A DNA stretch of 37,360 bases, taken from NCBI GenBank assembly GCA_964613235.1, contig CAZTGM010000010.1, forward strand, positions 1 to 37,360, given 5' to 3'. A program made the translations under genes and the position numbers. Within the stretch, counting starts at the first letter, position 1. Every line of letters begins with the position of its first letter. Below the pieces are notes generated by a model, which saw nothing but the letters and a program-made list of their open reading frames with translations, made no database searches and had not been told where the DNA came from. Of this stretch, positions 17,040 to 26,219 are shown in pieces. Origin of the DNA: J005 sp964613235. GTDB taxonomy: Bacteria; Pseudomonadota; Zetaproteobacteria; Mariprofundales; Mariprofundaceae.

Positions 17040-20000
17040 CTACTGCAAAAGCATGGCAACCATATGTATCAGGTTTTTGTAATGGTAAGGTTTGTACACG
17101 AAGCCGACACGATGTTCCAGGCCAAGGGCAGTAGCCGCCTCAGTCCGGGGGTGTCCGCTGGAAATGATGATGGGCAATGCCGGCTTGCGTTGACGCATGA
17201 TGGCAAAAACTTCTTCGCCACGCATACCCGGCATGCTGATGTCCAGAATCACCAGGTCGATCTCGTCCGGATGTTTGTCCAGCAGTGCCAGGGCATGTTT
17301 GCCATCCTCAGCCAACAGCACGCGCATGCCGGCATGCTCGAGCATACCACTGGCAACCCGACGCACAGCAGCTTCATCGTCCACAATCAGCACTGTACCT
17401 GACAACGGCGGTGCTTCGACCACTGTGTCGGCTTCATCATCCGGCCTGCTCCGTGATATCCTGGCCATCTCCTGCGCGCGCGGCAGATACACGCAGAAGC
17501 TGCTGCCTTCCCCCGGCTCACTCTGTAGCTGAATACGACCACCATGTTGTTTGACAATGCCCATCAGCGCCGACAGGCCCAGCCCCGTCCCCTCGGACTT
17601 GGTGGTAAAAAACGGATCGAACAAATGATCTCGAATCTCCGGCGCAATACCGCAACCATCATCTGCCACTTCAAAAAACACATATTCGCCGGCCCTCACT
17701 TCACCACCATCATAAGGCGGCATCTGCTGAATATCTTCACGCTCCAGCAGCGTTTTGCCGGTGCGCAAACGCACCGTTCCGGGTTGTCCCAGCAGAGCAT
17801 CGGAGGCATTCGCTATCAAATTCATGACGATCTGCCCTAACTGGCTGGCATCACCCATCACAAAACAGGGCTCCTTTGACAGCTCGCATTGCAACCTGGC
17901 CTGTTTGCTGATCACCGTACGCATCAAGGATGCCATATTTTCCAGAAGGGCGTTGATTTCCACACACTCCACAGCCACCTTGCCACGTCCGGCATAGGCC
18001 AGCAATTGTCGTACCAGTTGTGAACCTTTCTGTGCCGACTGCATGATCTGTTGCAAATGCGCCTGCATTTCCTGCGGCCGTTGCAAATCCATCATGGCCA
18101 GTTCCGCACTGCCCATCACGCCAACCAGCAAATTATTGAAATCATGTGCGATCCCCCCTGCCAGCAGGCCGATACTTTCCATTTTCTGCGCCTGCTGAAA
18201 CTGAGCCGTCAGCTCCTCCTTCTCCTGCTCCGCTTTTTTGATGTCGCTGATATCGCGCACCACACCCTCAACGCCGATGATTTCCCCATCATCGTCATAA
18301 CAATAATGTGAACTGGCAGAAACCCAGAACACATGGCCGTCCTTATGCCGCAGCCTGGTTTCAAAATTTGACACCGAACCACCGCCCAGCCGCAAGGCAT
18401 CCAGAAACATCTTGCGGCCGTCGGAATCGGCATACCATTCGTCCAGATTCGTACCGACAATCTCGCCGACAGAAACACCCAGAAGAGAGGACACCGATGG
18501 TGAAGCAAACACGATGATGCCCTCTGTATCCGCCCGATAAAACGTATCCTGCATATTGTCAAAAATGACTTCCAGCTCGGCGCGTGCCTTGCGCGCAGCC
18601 TCTTCCGCCAGATACCGTTGCGCCACATCACGCACATTGCCCTCAATGCCAATAACCTGGCCCCGCCCGTCAACAATGTACTGGGAACTGGCCTCAGCCC
18701 ACAGGATGCTGCCATCCTTGCAACGCAGGCGCATTTTGTAATTGTCCACGCGCCCGCCATTGGCATCAAGTGCCTGCAGAAAGCGTAACCGGCCATCCTT
18801 ATCCGCATACAGCTGACTCAGCGGCACGCCGATCAGCTCCTCGCGAGCATAACCCATCTTTTCCTTTACCGTCGCTGAAATCCATTGCACCTTGCCCGCC
18901 GCATCAGCGCGGTAATATACATCCTGCATGCGATCAAGAATGCGCTCAAACTCAACACTGGCCTCCTGCAGTTGTTGCGTTCGGCTGCGCACCTGACGAC
19001 GCAACAGAATCGAATAGACCGCCAACAACAGCGCGAAACCAAATACCGCAATAATCGTCACAATAGCGCGATACTCATACAGTACCTGGCGCAGGCTGGT
19101 GCTGGGATAATAAAGGAACCGATCCCAGTCAATCCCTGGCACGCTGAAACCGGAAGCAGCAAAGGCCTCGGCAATATGTTGCCAACGATGCCTGTTGGAC
19201 AAGCCAATGGGAACTACATCGGGAACCATGAGCGAACGAATGCTCTTGCCCTCAAAGCGCAGATACTCCCGCGATTTATGCTGGGTATTATAGCGATCAA
19301 GAATCAGCGCCACGGCTTCATCGATATGATCCAGCGCATAGCTCCAACCCTTCAGCGTGGCACGCCGGAATGCTTCGGCACGCGCCGCATGAAACGCCAA
19401 CTCACGTTCGGTCGTTACCAGCACATCACCGTAAAAATCAATGCCGATATCGCGTGGCCGGAACATACGATAGGCAATACCACGTTGCGCCAGCAGAAAT
19501 TCTTCATTGCTACTGTAGCCGGGAAATGCATCAGTTTTACCTGCAATAAGATCATCAATACTTCCAATAGGCTGCCGCTCGAAATCCCCTGCACGCACAC
19601 CATAATGGTTAAGCAACGTCTGCACCTCAACTGTCATATAGCCCTTCTGCATCATGACCCTGCGCCCCTTAAGGTCAGCCGGCGTAGCGATATCGTCGCG
19701 TGTGTAAATCACCTGCGGCGAATGCTGGAAGATGCTGGCCAGCACAATCAGCGGCTTGCCTTCTCCCCGATAAAGCAGAACGCCACTATCCGCAATGCTG
19801 TATTCCGCCTTCCCGGCCAACAGCATATCCACGGGCGCGAGGCCCGGGCCTCCTTCCAGCAACTGAACATTCAGCCCTTCCTGTCGGTAAAACCCTTTCT
19901 CCAGTGCCATGTATAGCCCGGCAAACTGGAACTGATGCTTCCATTTCAACTGCACGCGCACCGTTTCCAGATGTTCGGCCACTGCCGTACATGGCCATAC

Positions 20001-20054
20001 GGCGACCCACAGCAACAACAGGGTACAAACAGGCCTCCGCCACAGGGACTTCAC
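17040..20054 (-). CDS. Hybrid histidine kinase with periplasmic NMT1/THI5-like sensor, two PAS domains and a receiver
   Basis: 1004 residues. Order: signal or anchor segment (1-27), NMT1/THI5-like solute-binding domain (about 30-300, opening LKWKHQFQFAGLYMALEKGFY), one membrane helix (about 330-355), two PAS domains with PAC motifs, HisKA with His in GGIAHDFNNLL, HATPase (NLIANASDAL, DDGCGI, GTGLGLS), and a C-terminal receiver with Asp in LVILDISMPG and Lys in VYKPY. No DNA-binding output. The start is GTG at 20054 in a GTGA overlap with the upstream kinase; an upstream GTG at 20075 is also possible. NMT1-type domains bind thiamine-precursor pyrimidines or sulfonates in other proteins, but the ligand here cannot be read. 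Confidence 0.9.
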   Translation of the reverse strand: MKSLWRRPVCTLLLLWVAVWPCTAVAEHLETVRVQLKWKHQFQFAGLYMALEKGFYRQEGLNVQLLEGGPGLAPVDMLLAGKAEYSIADSGVLLYRGEGKPLIVLASIFQHSPQVIYTRDDIATPADLKGRRVMMQKGYMTVEVQTLLNHYGVRAGDFERQPIGSIDDLIAGKTDAFPGYSSNEEFLLAQRGIAYRMFRPRDIGIDFYGDVLVTTERELAFHAARAEAFRRATLKGWSYALDHIDEAVALILDRYNTQHKSREYLRFEGKSIRSLMVPDVVPIGLSNRHRWQHIAEAFAASGFSVPGIDWDRFLYYPSTSLRQVLYEYRAIVTIIAVFGFALLLAVYSILLRRQVRSRTQQLQEASVEFERILDRMQDVYYRADAAGKVQWISATVKEKMGYAREELIGVPLSQLYADKDGRLRFLQALDANGGRVDNYKMRLRCKDGSILWAEASSQYIVDGRGQVIGIEGNVRDVAQRYLAEEAARKARAELEVIFDNMQDTFYRADTEGIIVFASPSVSSLLGVSVGEIVGTNLDEWYADSDGRKMFLDALRLGGGSVSNFETRLRHKDGHVFWVSASSHYCYDDDGEIIGVEGVVRDISDIKKAEQEKEELTAQFQQAQKMESIGLLAGGIAHDFNNLLVGVMGSAELAMMDLQRPQEMQAHLQQIMQSAQKGSQLVRQLLAYAGRGKVAVECVEINALLENMASLMRTVISKQARLQCELSKEPCFVMGDASQLGQIVMNLIANASDALLGQPGTVRLRTGKTLLEREDIQQMPPYDGGEVRAGEYVFFEVADDGCGIAPEIRDHLFDPFFTTKSEGTGLGLSALMGIVKQHGGRIQLQSEPGEGSSFCVYLPRAQEMARISRSRPDDEADTVVEAPPLSGTVLIVDDEAAVRRVASGMLEHAGMRVLLAEDGKHALALLDKHPDEIDLVILDISMPGMRGEEVFAIMRQRKPALPIIISSGHPRTEAATALGLEHRVGFVYKPYHYKNLIHMVAMLLQ

Positions 20055-21793
20055 TGCCTTCGTCTCTGCAGGCACCGCTCAGCGGCAGCAATCAATTCCT
20101 GCATGCGGAAAGGCTTGCGCACAAACAATGCACCCTGCCGCTGCACATACTGTACACCTGCCACCTCGCCATAGCCACTGCAGATAATGGTTGGCGGCGG
20201 AGTACTACGGCTGGCCATGGTCTCATACACGCGATCACCATTCATATCCGGCAAGGTAAAGTCCAGCACCAGCAAATCAATCGCTCCCCGCTCCTCCTGC
20301 ATAACCCTCAAGGCAGCAGCACCATCCTCCGCCTCAACTACCTGCAAACCGACTGCCTCAAGCATTTTCCGTGCAACAGCCCGCACGATATCCTCATCAT
20401 CCACCAATAACGCCTTGCCTCGCAAAACAGGCAGGGGTGTTGCATGCTGTGCCGTGACCTGTTGCGCGGACTGAGATGCAGACGCACCCTCTTCCGACCC
20501 GCAGGAAACGGGGAACCATAACGTAAAGGCGCAACCTTCACCCTTTCTGCTTTGCACCTCTACCGCACCATACATGCTGCGCATGACGCCGGCCACGGCA
20601 GCCAGCCCCAGACCGGATCCTGCCTCCTTGGTTGTAAAAAACGGATCAAACACTTTATCAAGCAATGCCGCATCCATACCCCTGCCATTGTCCTCGATTC
20701 GCAGATAAACAAATGACCCTTCGCGCTGATGATCACCGATGGCATCCAGAGTTATCGACGGCGGAAGAGGACCCTCTTGTATGCCTGTACGGATATGGAT
20801 AATACACGTACGCCCCGGTACGGCCGCCTCCCTTGCATTAACGACAATATTTAACAGCACCTGTTCCAGCTGCCTCGGATCCCCCTCGATCGGCAGCACC
20901 GAGGTATCGGTATCGAGAACCAGGTGTGCATCCTCTCCGGCAACAGATGCAATCGCCGGGCGAATATCAGCCAGAAACGTATTCAGATGAATGCTTCCAT
21001 GTTCCCAGCCTCCCTTGCCGGCAAACGTCAACAACTGACGGACAAGGCCAGCCCCGCGTTGCGCGGATTTCAACATTTCGCCCAGTTGTCGCTGGCGTCC
21101 ATGATTTTTATCCGCCTCATCCAGCATTAACAGCTCGATATTGCCCATAATCCCAACCAGCAGGTTGTTGAAATCATGGGCCACACCACCCGCCAGAACA
21201 CCGATGCTTTCCAAACGCTGGGCATGTTGCAAATGTTGAAACTGTTTACTGACAGCCTCCTGCAACAACTCCAGCAAGCACTGGTAATACACAACCGCTA
21301 CGATAACCAAAGCCAAGCAAGCCAGTGTAGAGGCAAGGAAAATATCATTGGCGATATATATCCCCATCTGGCGACATAACAGATACTCCAGCGCCACCAG
21401 CAACAGAAAAGCGCCCGACCACCACATCCCTTCCCGGCGACCCAGGCCAAAAAACGTCACCAGTGGAAAAACCGGAAACCATATCGATACCAATACGCTC
21501 ATCGGAATGGTCGCCATAAACCATATCAGAAACCCTACAATAGCAGCGCGTGTAACCGGGTGCACACGTCCGCTAAAACGCATATACGCCGCGCCACATA
21601 GAAGAAACAGGGCAAATATCACATTGGCAACGGCCAGGGCATGCAAGCCTGCAAAATAATCGACCGGCGCAAAAGACAGCAGGAACAGCGCGCCAATGAT
21701 CAGCAGCGTCATGGTGAACCGGCGGCGAAACTGTTCCTGGAATTGCCCGGACGGGTCGATCGGACGGGACATAAAATGAAACGGTGATTTCAT
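20051..21793 (-). CDS. Hybrid histidine kinase with six membrane helices and a receiver
   Basis: 580 residues. About six hydrophobic helices span residues 28-190, with little periplasmic sequence, so it may sense within the membrane. Then come HisKA with His in GGVAHDFNNLLVGIMGN, HATPase (NIVVNAREAA, EDNGRGMD, GSGLGLAAV), and a receiver with Asp in LLVLDFTLPDMNG and Lys in FVRKPF. The DHp region is nearly the same as that of the next kinase (HDFNNLLVG-MG), suggesting common ancestry. The ATG at 21793 lies in an ATGA overlap with the small secreted protein. No output domain. Confidence 0.9.
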   Translation of the reverse strand: MKSPFHFMSRPIDPSGQFQEQFRRRFTMTLLIIGALFLLSFAPVDYFAGLHALAVANVIFALFLLCGAAYMRFSGRVHPVTRAAIVGFLIWFMATIPMSVLVSIWFPVFPLVTFFGLGRREGMWWSGAFLLLVALEYLLCRQMGIYIANDIFLASTLACLALVIVAVVYYQCLLELLQEAVSKQFQHLQHAQRLESIGVLAGGVAHDFNNLLVGIMGNIELLMLDEADKNHGRQRQLGEMLKSAQRGAGLVRQLLTFAGKGGWEHGSIHLNTFLADIRPAIASVAGEDAHLVLDTDTSVLPIEGDPRQLEQVLLNIVVNAREAAVPGRTCIIHIRTGIQEGPLPPSITLDAIGDHQREGSFVYLRIEDNGRGMDAALLDKVFDPFFTTKEAGSGLGLAAVAGVMRSMYGAVEVQSRKGEGCAFTLWFPVSCGSEEGASASQSAQQVTAQHATPLPVLRGKALLVDDEDIVRAVARKMLEAVGLQVVEAEDGAAALRVMQEERGAIDLLVLDFTLPDMNGDRVYETMASRSTPPPTIICSGYGEVAGVQYVQRQGALFVRKPFRMQELIAAAERCLQRRRQ

Positions 21794-22185
21794 CGCAGTT
21801 CCACCACGTAGACGGAAATTTTGGCTGTCAGCGCAGGATTGGAATTGGCAATTTCGACAATCAAATCATCCTTGCCCGATCGATTGGGGAAGGTGATCTG
21901 AAATTCATGATTCTCCAAACGATAACTACGCCGCTGAACCACTTCCTGTTCATGCTCCTCGCGCACTCGCAACACCCGGAATGTCAGCGGCCCCATTGCA
22001 TCTGATAACAATGTCACTTCATACGTGCCCGGCCGGTCAGGCATATCAAAAAATTCACGCAACTTCTGATAGGGTGGCACATTTACATCGCGATAATATA
22101 GATAGTCATTGAACTCTTCAGCCTGCGCGCTGCCCACCGTGCTGCATATGATGGCGAGCAACAGCAACCAGCCACGCCATTTCAT
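21790..22185 (-). CDS. Small secreted protein of unknown function within the kinase operon
   Basis: 131 residues with a signal peptide (MKWRGWLLLLAIICSTVGSAQA, cut before EEFNDY). The mature part of about 109 residues alternates polar and hydrophobic residues (YEVTLLSD, LTFRVLRV, HEFQITFP, DDLIVEIA, KISVYVVEL), which suggests a small beta-sandwich. There is no cysteine in the mature part. It begins in an ATGA overlap with the sigma-54-type regulator and ends in ATGA with the six-helix kinase. I recognise no family; the position suggests a periplasmic signal-binding or accessory protein. Confidence 0.8.
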   Translation of the reverse strand: MKWRGWLLLLAIICSTVGSAQAEEFNDYLYYRDVNVPPYQKLREFFDMPDRPGTYEVTLLSDAMGPLTFRVLRVREEHEQEVVQRRSYRLENHEFQITFPNRSGKDDLIVEIANSNPALTAKISVYVVELR

Positions 22186-23591
22186 TCCGCATCCCCGGTA
22201 TCGATGGCATATTTGTCGCACAGATAGCGCATCTTGTCCTTAGCCCGATCACCAAACCCCAGCCAGCGTCCGGCTCTCGCCTTGATATGCTGGTTTCGTT
22301 CCAGTGCAGTTAATACCAGTTGTTTTTCAAACATCGCTACGGCCTTCTCGGCCTGCACACCCGATTCCGGCAGTTGCTCAAACCATTGCTGTAGCGGATC
22401 GGCATGACTCTGCTGCGGGCCGGACAAGGATGGTAGCGAATCCACAACATCGCCGCGCGCCAACACGACAGCACGCTCAATGACATTCTCCAGCTCCCGC
22501 ACATTGCCCGGCCAACTGTAACGCTGCATGGCCTCAATCACCTCATCACTCAGCCTCAAATCCACCTTACCGCAAGCCACCGCCTTGCGCAGCAGAATCG
22601 CCTGTGCCATTTCCGGCAAATCCTCCAAATGCTCGCGCAACGGCGGCACATTGATCTCGACGACATGGATGCGATAATACAGATCGTCCCTGAATTTCCC
22701 GTCTGCCACCAGTTGCTCCAGATCTTCTCGCGTTGAACAGAGCAGACGCACATCCGAATGAATCGTCGCCTCACCACCCAAACGACTGAATTCGGACGTT
22801 TCAATAGCGCGCAGCAACTTGGCCTGTACCGCCAGAGGCAAGCCGGCCACTTCGTCAAGAAACAGCGTGCCGCCACTGGCCAGCTCAAACCAGCCCAACT
22901 TGCGTCGCGTAGCACCAGCAAACGCACCTTTTTCATAGCCGAACAATTCAGCCTCCAGGTTTTCGGCACTGACTGCCGCACAATTAATGGCGATAAACGG
23001 CCCCGCACTGCGACTGCTGGCCGCATGCAAATGCCGCGCCACCAGTTCCTTGCCGGTGCCGGTTTCACCACGAATCAGCACCGTGGAGGGCGTCGGCGCC
23101 ACCTGTTCAACCATGTTCTTTAACGCCCGGATAGCCTGTGAACTGCCCAGAATCTCATCATTGACCTGCGCCTCCAGCAGGCGCCGCATCTCCCGTTCAC
23201 GCAGGGCCTTCAGACGAGCCGCAACCGCCCGGTCAATGGTTTCCTTGACCTCATCGGGATCAAACGGCTTGCCGAAAAAATCCAATGCGCCCAGCTTACG
23301 CGCTGTCGCGGCAATGGCCCGCTCATCATGCCCGGTAATCACCACAACAGGGGTATCCGGACTTTCCTGGCGCAGGCGTTGCAAATAGCCCAAGCCGATT
23401 TCCGGATTATCCGGTTCCGGGGGCAGTGCCAAATCCAGTACTACCAGGTCAATGCGCCGTTCGCCCAGCATACGATCGGCAGCATCAAGGTCCCCCGCTT
23501 CAAATACCTGATACTCATGCTTGAGCAGCAACTTGAGATTCAGGCGGTTGATCTCGTTATCGTCCACAACAAGAATACTCTGTTGCATCAT
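22182..23591 (-). CDS. PrsR-like sigma-54-type response regulator with GAFAGA loop
   Basis: 469 residues. Receiver (1-125) with phospho-acceptor Asp53 in VVLDLALPPEPDNPEIGL, the long post-Asp loop being typical of PrsR regulators of the PEP-CTERM/exopolysaccharide type. AAA+ domain (about 147-380) with Walker A GETGTGKE, Walker B GGTLFLDEVAGL and WPGNVREL. Helix-turn-helix at about 425-465 (ARAGRWLGFGDRAKDKMRYL), atypical for Fis-type domains. Loop 1 reads GAFAGA at 222-227 in place of GAFTGA. Overlaps its kinase as ATGA. It is the only DNA-binding output among the five signalling genes. Confidence 0.92.
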   Translation of the reverse strand: MMQQSILVVDDNEINRLNLKLLLKHEYQVFEAGDLDAADRMLGERRIDLVVLDLALPPEPDNPEIGLGYLQRLRQESPDTPVVVITGHDERAIAATARKLGALDFFGKPFDPDEVKETIDRAVAARLKALREREMRRLLEAQVNDEILGSSQAIRALKNMVEQVAPTPSTVLIRGETGTGKELVARHLHAASSRSAGPFIAINCAAVSAENLEAELFGYEKGAFAGATRRKLGWFELASGGTLFLDEVAGLPLAVQAKLLRAIETSEFSRLGGEATIHSDVRLLCSTREDLEQLVADGKFRDDLYYRIHVVEINVPPLREHLEDLPEMAQAILLRKAVACGKVDLRLSDEVIEAMQRYSWPGNVRELENVIERAVVLARGDVVDSLPSLSGPQQSHADPLQQWFEQLPESGVQAEKAVAMFEKQLVLTALERNQHIKARAGRWLGFGDRAKDKMRYLCDKYAIDTGDAE

Positions 23592-24997
23592 CCATCCCCC
23601 TGCTTCGGCGCATCACCACACACCGTTGTCTCATGTTCCACACTCCATAGCGGCAGATCAAGAATAAAGGTGGAACCTTTGCCCTCTCCCGCGCTATGTG
23701 CCGTAATGTTTCCGCCATGCGCCAGCATAATTCGGCGACTCAGATACAGCCCGATGCCCAGGCCATGGTCCTTGCTGGTGCTGAACAGGTGAAACAACCG
23801 CTGTTGCAAAAAATCACGGGGAATTCCGCAACCGGTATCACGCACGCGCGCTTCGACCCTGTCCTGCACATGTTCCAGCACAATCTGCAACTGCCCCTGC
23901 GAATTCATCGCCTGCACAGCATTGTCATAAAGATTCTCCAGCACACCACGCAGCAATTCCGCATCGCCGGCAACCGGGGGTACAGCGGCCAACTGCATCT
24001 CCACGTCCACGCCTTCCGGCCATAAACGCTCACTAACCGTTCTGCGAATCAGCGCAGACATATCCAATGGCGCCAGCCGTACATGCAAGGGTGCGTTAGG
24101 GTCGGACATACGCTGCATCAGCGTCTGCATGCGCCCCGTTACCTTGCCAATAGCCGAGACCAGTCGTTTGATATCTTCCTCATCCAGCTTGCCCGATTCC
24201 AGATGGTGTGCCAGAAAAGAGAGATCATGCAGTCTGTTTTTCAGATCGTGCGAATGAAGTTGCTGCGTAATTCTGGATAATGAATCCAGCCTGGCTTCCT
24301 GCAATTGCTGACGGGTCACCCGCGCATGCTCCAGACTCATGGCGGCGAATCGGGCCAGACCTTCCAGGCTTTTTCGTTCCTCCGCATCCAGTGGCCAACC
24401 ATCTTCACCCGGCCCGAGCAACAGGTATATCTCTTCACGTCCCTTTTTCAGCGGCATGCAGACTTCATAAGCACCAAGATTCCTCTGCCCGGACCAATGA
24501 TGGGGCACGGCCGGTGCATCAGCCGGATATACGAATACCTTGCCGTTATCCAGACGCCGCTCATCCAGCGCAGCAAAACGGCGATGACTGACCTTGCAGA
24601 TGCGCTCCAGCAGCCGCACCTCAATATCCTCGACGGACAGATCAGCAAGATCTTCCACGCCAAGCTGGCGAATTGCTGCAACAATATTCAGATGACGGGG
24701 AAAGAACAGCCGGTCCATCCAGCGTTGCATCGCATGCACCGCCGGTGCAAAACCGAAAGCCGCTGCCACACCGGCAATGACCATTGCCCAGATGGAAACC
24801 GGCCTGCCGGTCAGGGTATAAATGACAGCTTCGGCCACCATCAAGACCAATACAAACAGCGCCATCGCCCCCACACTGGCAAAAAAGTAGGCAATGGAAT
24901 GCAACAGACGCCTGAAGTAATACCTCAGCCACCTGTAACGCGGTTGTGTATTAATCCCGGACAAGCCCCAGATGATCAAACCCCGAAGTGAAAGCAC
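23588..24997 (-). CDS. PrsK-like sensor histidine kinase
   Basis: About 469 residues: two membrane helices (about 33-60 and 70-90), a GAF-like region (about 110-250), a DHp segment with His in HSHDLKNRLHDL, and HATPase with N box ENLYDNAVQAM, G1 DTGCGIP and G2 GLGIGLYLSRR. The HDLKN motif and the pairing with a PrsR-like regulator place it near PrsK, although PrsK proteins usually carry many more N-terminal helices, so this is a short form. The start is uncertain: the longest form uses GTG at 24997, while TTG codons at 24979 and 24964 are alternatives. All lie inside the end of dapA. Confidence 0.87.
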   Translation of the reverse strand: MLSLRGLIIWGLSGINTQPRYRWLRYYFRRLLHSIAYFFASVGAMALFVLVLMVAEAVIYTLTGRPVSIWAMVIAGVAAAFGFAPAVHAMQRWMDRLFFPRHLNIVAAIRQLGVEDLADLSVEDIEVRLLERICKVSHRRFAALDERRLDNGKVFVYPADAPAVPHHWSGQRNLGAYEVCMPLKKGREEIYLLLGPGEDGWPLDAEERKSLEGLARFAAMSLEHARVTRQQLQEARLDSLSRITQQLHSHDLKNRLHDLSFLAHHLESGKLDEEDIKRLVSAIGKVTGRMQTLMQRMSDPNAPLHVRLAPLDMSALIRRTVSERLWPEGVDVEMQLAAVPPVAGDAELLRGVLENLYDNAVQAMNSQGQLQIVLEHVQDRVEARVRDTGCGIPRDFLQQRLFHLFSTSKDHGLGIGLYLSRRIMLAHGGNITAHSAGEGKGSTFILDLPLWSVEHETTVCGDAPKQGDG

Positions 24998-25850
24998 GCA
25001 TGGCCGTCAGTAATATCTCCCGTGCCTCCGCACTCATCGGGGTGAGTGGCAGACGAATCTCATCGCTCATCCAGCCCAGAACATGACAGGCTGCCTTCAC
25101 CGGAATGGGATTGGACTCGATAAACAGACTGCGATTCAGCTCAAGCAACGCGAACTGGGCCTGCCTTGCTGCCACCAGATCACCTTCCTGCATTGCATGC
25201 GTCAGCGCACACATGGTGCGGGGTGCAATATTCGACACCACTGAAATGACGCCCTGACCTCCCAGGGCCATGAATGGCAAAACGGTTGCATCATCACCGG
25301 AATACATCTCGATGCGTCCCTCACAAGCATCCAGTGTCTGCACCAGCTGTTCCATATCGGCTGTGGCATCCTTGATGCCGACAATATTGACCACGCGCGA
25401 CAGGCGTCCCACTGTCTGGGGTAAAATATTGGAATTGGTGCGCCCGGGCACATTGTAAATGATCTGTGGAAGATGCACGGCATCAGCTACGGCCTTGTAA
25501 TGCAGATAAATGCCTTCCTGTGTCGGCTTGTTGTAATACGGCGAAATCAGCAATGCCGCATCGGCCCCCAAATCCTTGGCAGCCTGCGTCAGCTCGATGG
25601 ATTCTGCCGTATTATTACTTCCGGTGCCGGCAATGACCGGCACCCTTCCCGCCACCTGATCCACAGCCATGGCAATCAGCTGCTTATGCTCACCAAATGA
25701 CAGCGTCGCCGCCTCTCCCGTCGTACCTGCCGGCACAACAGCATCAACCTTCGCCTCCATTTGTCGCTCGATATGGGCGCGGAATGCCTCTTCGTCAATC
25801 CGTCCATTCCTGAACGGCGTGACCAGCGCTGTCATGGTGCCATTGAACAT
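24951..25850 (-). CDS. dapA: 4-hydroxy-tetrahydrodipicolinate synthase
   Basis: 299-residue class I aldolase-like TIM barrel that condenses pyruvate with aspartate semialdehyde, the first committed step to diaminopimelate and lysine. Visible: MTALVTPF entry, the GTTGEAATLS pyruvate motif, the YNVPGRT segment with the catalytic Tyr, and the Schiff-base Lys in GIKDATAD. Length is normal and GGAGG precedes the ATG at 25850. Its 3' end overlaps the PrsK-like kinase start by up to 47 bases, so the kinase run is probably at least partly transcribed from the dapA promoter. Confidence 0.96.
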   Translation of the reverse strand: MFNGTMTALVTPFRNGRIDEEAFRAHIERQMEAKVDAVVPAGTTGEAATLSFGEHKQLIAMAVDQVAGRVPVIAGTGSNNTAESIELTQAAKDLGADAALLISPYYNKPTQEGIYLHYKAVADAVHLPQIIYNVPGRTNSNILPQTVGRLSRVVNIVGIKDATADMEQLVQTLDACEGRIEMYSGDDATVLPFMALGGQGVISVVSNIAPRTMCALTHAMQEGDLVAARQAQFALLELNRSLFIESNPIPVKAACHVLGWMSDEIRLPLTPMSAEAREILLTAMRAFTSGFDHLGLVRD

Positions 25851-25903
25851 CTAAACCTCCAGTCGTTGGAACTATATCCCGTTTATGCCCGGGAAAAAGT
25901 GTT

Positions 25904-26185
25904 TCACAGCTCGAAATCGACAACCGTACGGGAAAGTGTTGCCTTGCGCATCATCGGTATCACGGCCTGATGCAGGGGATGTTGCTGGTATACGTCCAGC
26001 GCCGCCCTGTTTTCCAGGTCTGCGATCAGCACCATATCAGCCGACTGATCGGAATGCAGAAAGTCCAGCCCGACCCGGATATCCATCAGCCCGGGAACCT
26101 GGCCGCGCATGGCCTCCAGAGCTTCTTTCAGCCGGCTGCCATCGGCCCGGTTTTTCAGCTTCCACATGACGATATGACGAACCAT
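25904..26185 (-). CDS. Dabb-domain (stress-responsive A/B barrel) protein
   Basis: 93 residues that match the Dabb dimeric alpha/beta barrel: MVRHIVMWKLKN start, central GLMDIRVGLDF, SADMVLIADLENRAALDVYQQHPLHQAV, and a C-terminal VVDFEL strand. These small proteins have varied or unknown roles. The ribosome site is part of a run of nine G (minus strand) just before the ATG. It is followed by dapA 53 bases later on the same strand. Confidence 0.85.
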   Translation of the reverse strand: MVRHIVMWKLKNRADGSRLKEALEAMRGQVPGLMDIRVGLDFLHSDQSADMVLIADLENRAALDVYQQHPLHQAVIPMMRKATLSRTVVDFEL

Positions 26186-26219
26186 GCTCCCCCCCCCTTG
26201 TCAAACGCAGATATTCTAA

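Noticed and set aside
18885..19916. 343-codon open frame antisense to the NMT1-type hybrid kinase
   Set aside because: The kinase has clear domains on the other strand; the antisense product has no recognisable features.
17040..24997. PEP-CTERM/exosortase locus, because of PrsK/PrsR-like genes
   Set aside because: No exosortase, PEP-CTERM protein or polysaccharide-synthesis gene occurs in the window.
25851..25903. Sigma-54 promoter ahead of dapA for the GAFAGA regulator
   Set aside because: No TGGCAC-N5-TTGC-type sequence is present in this gap.
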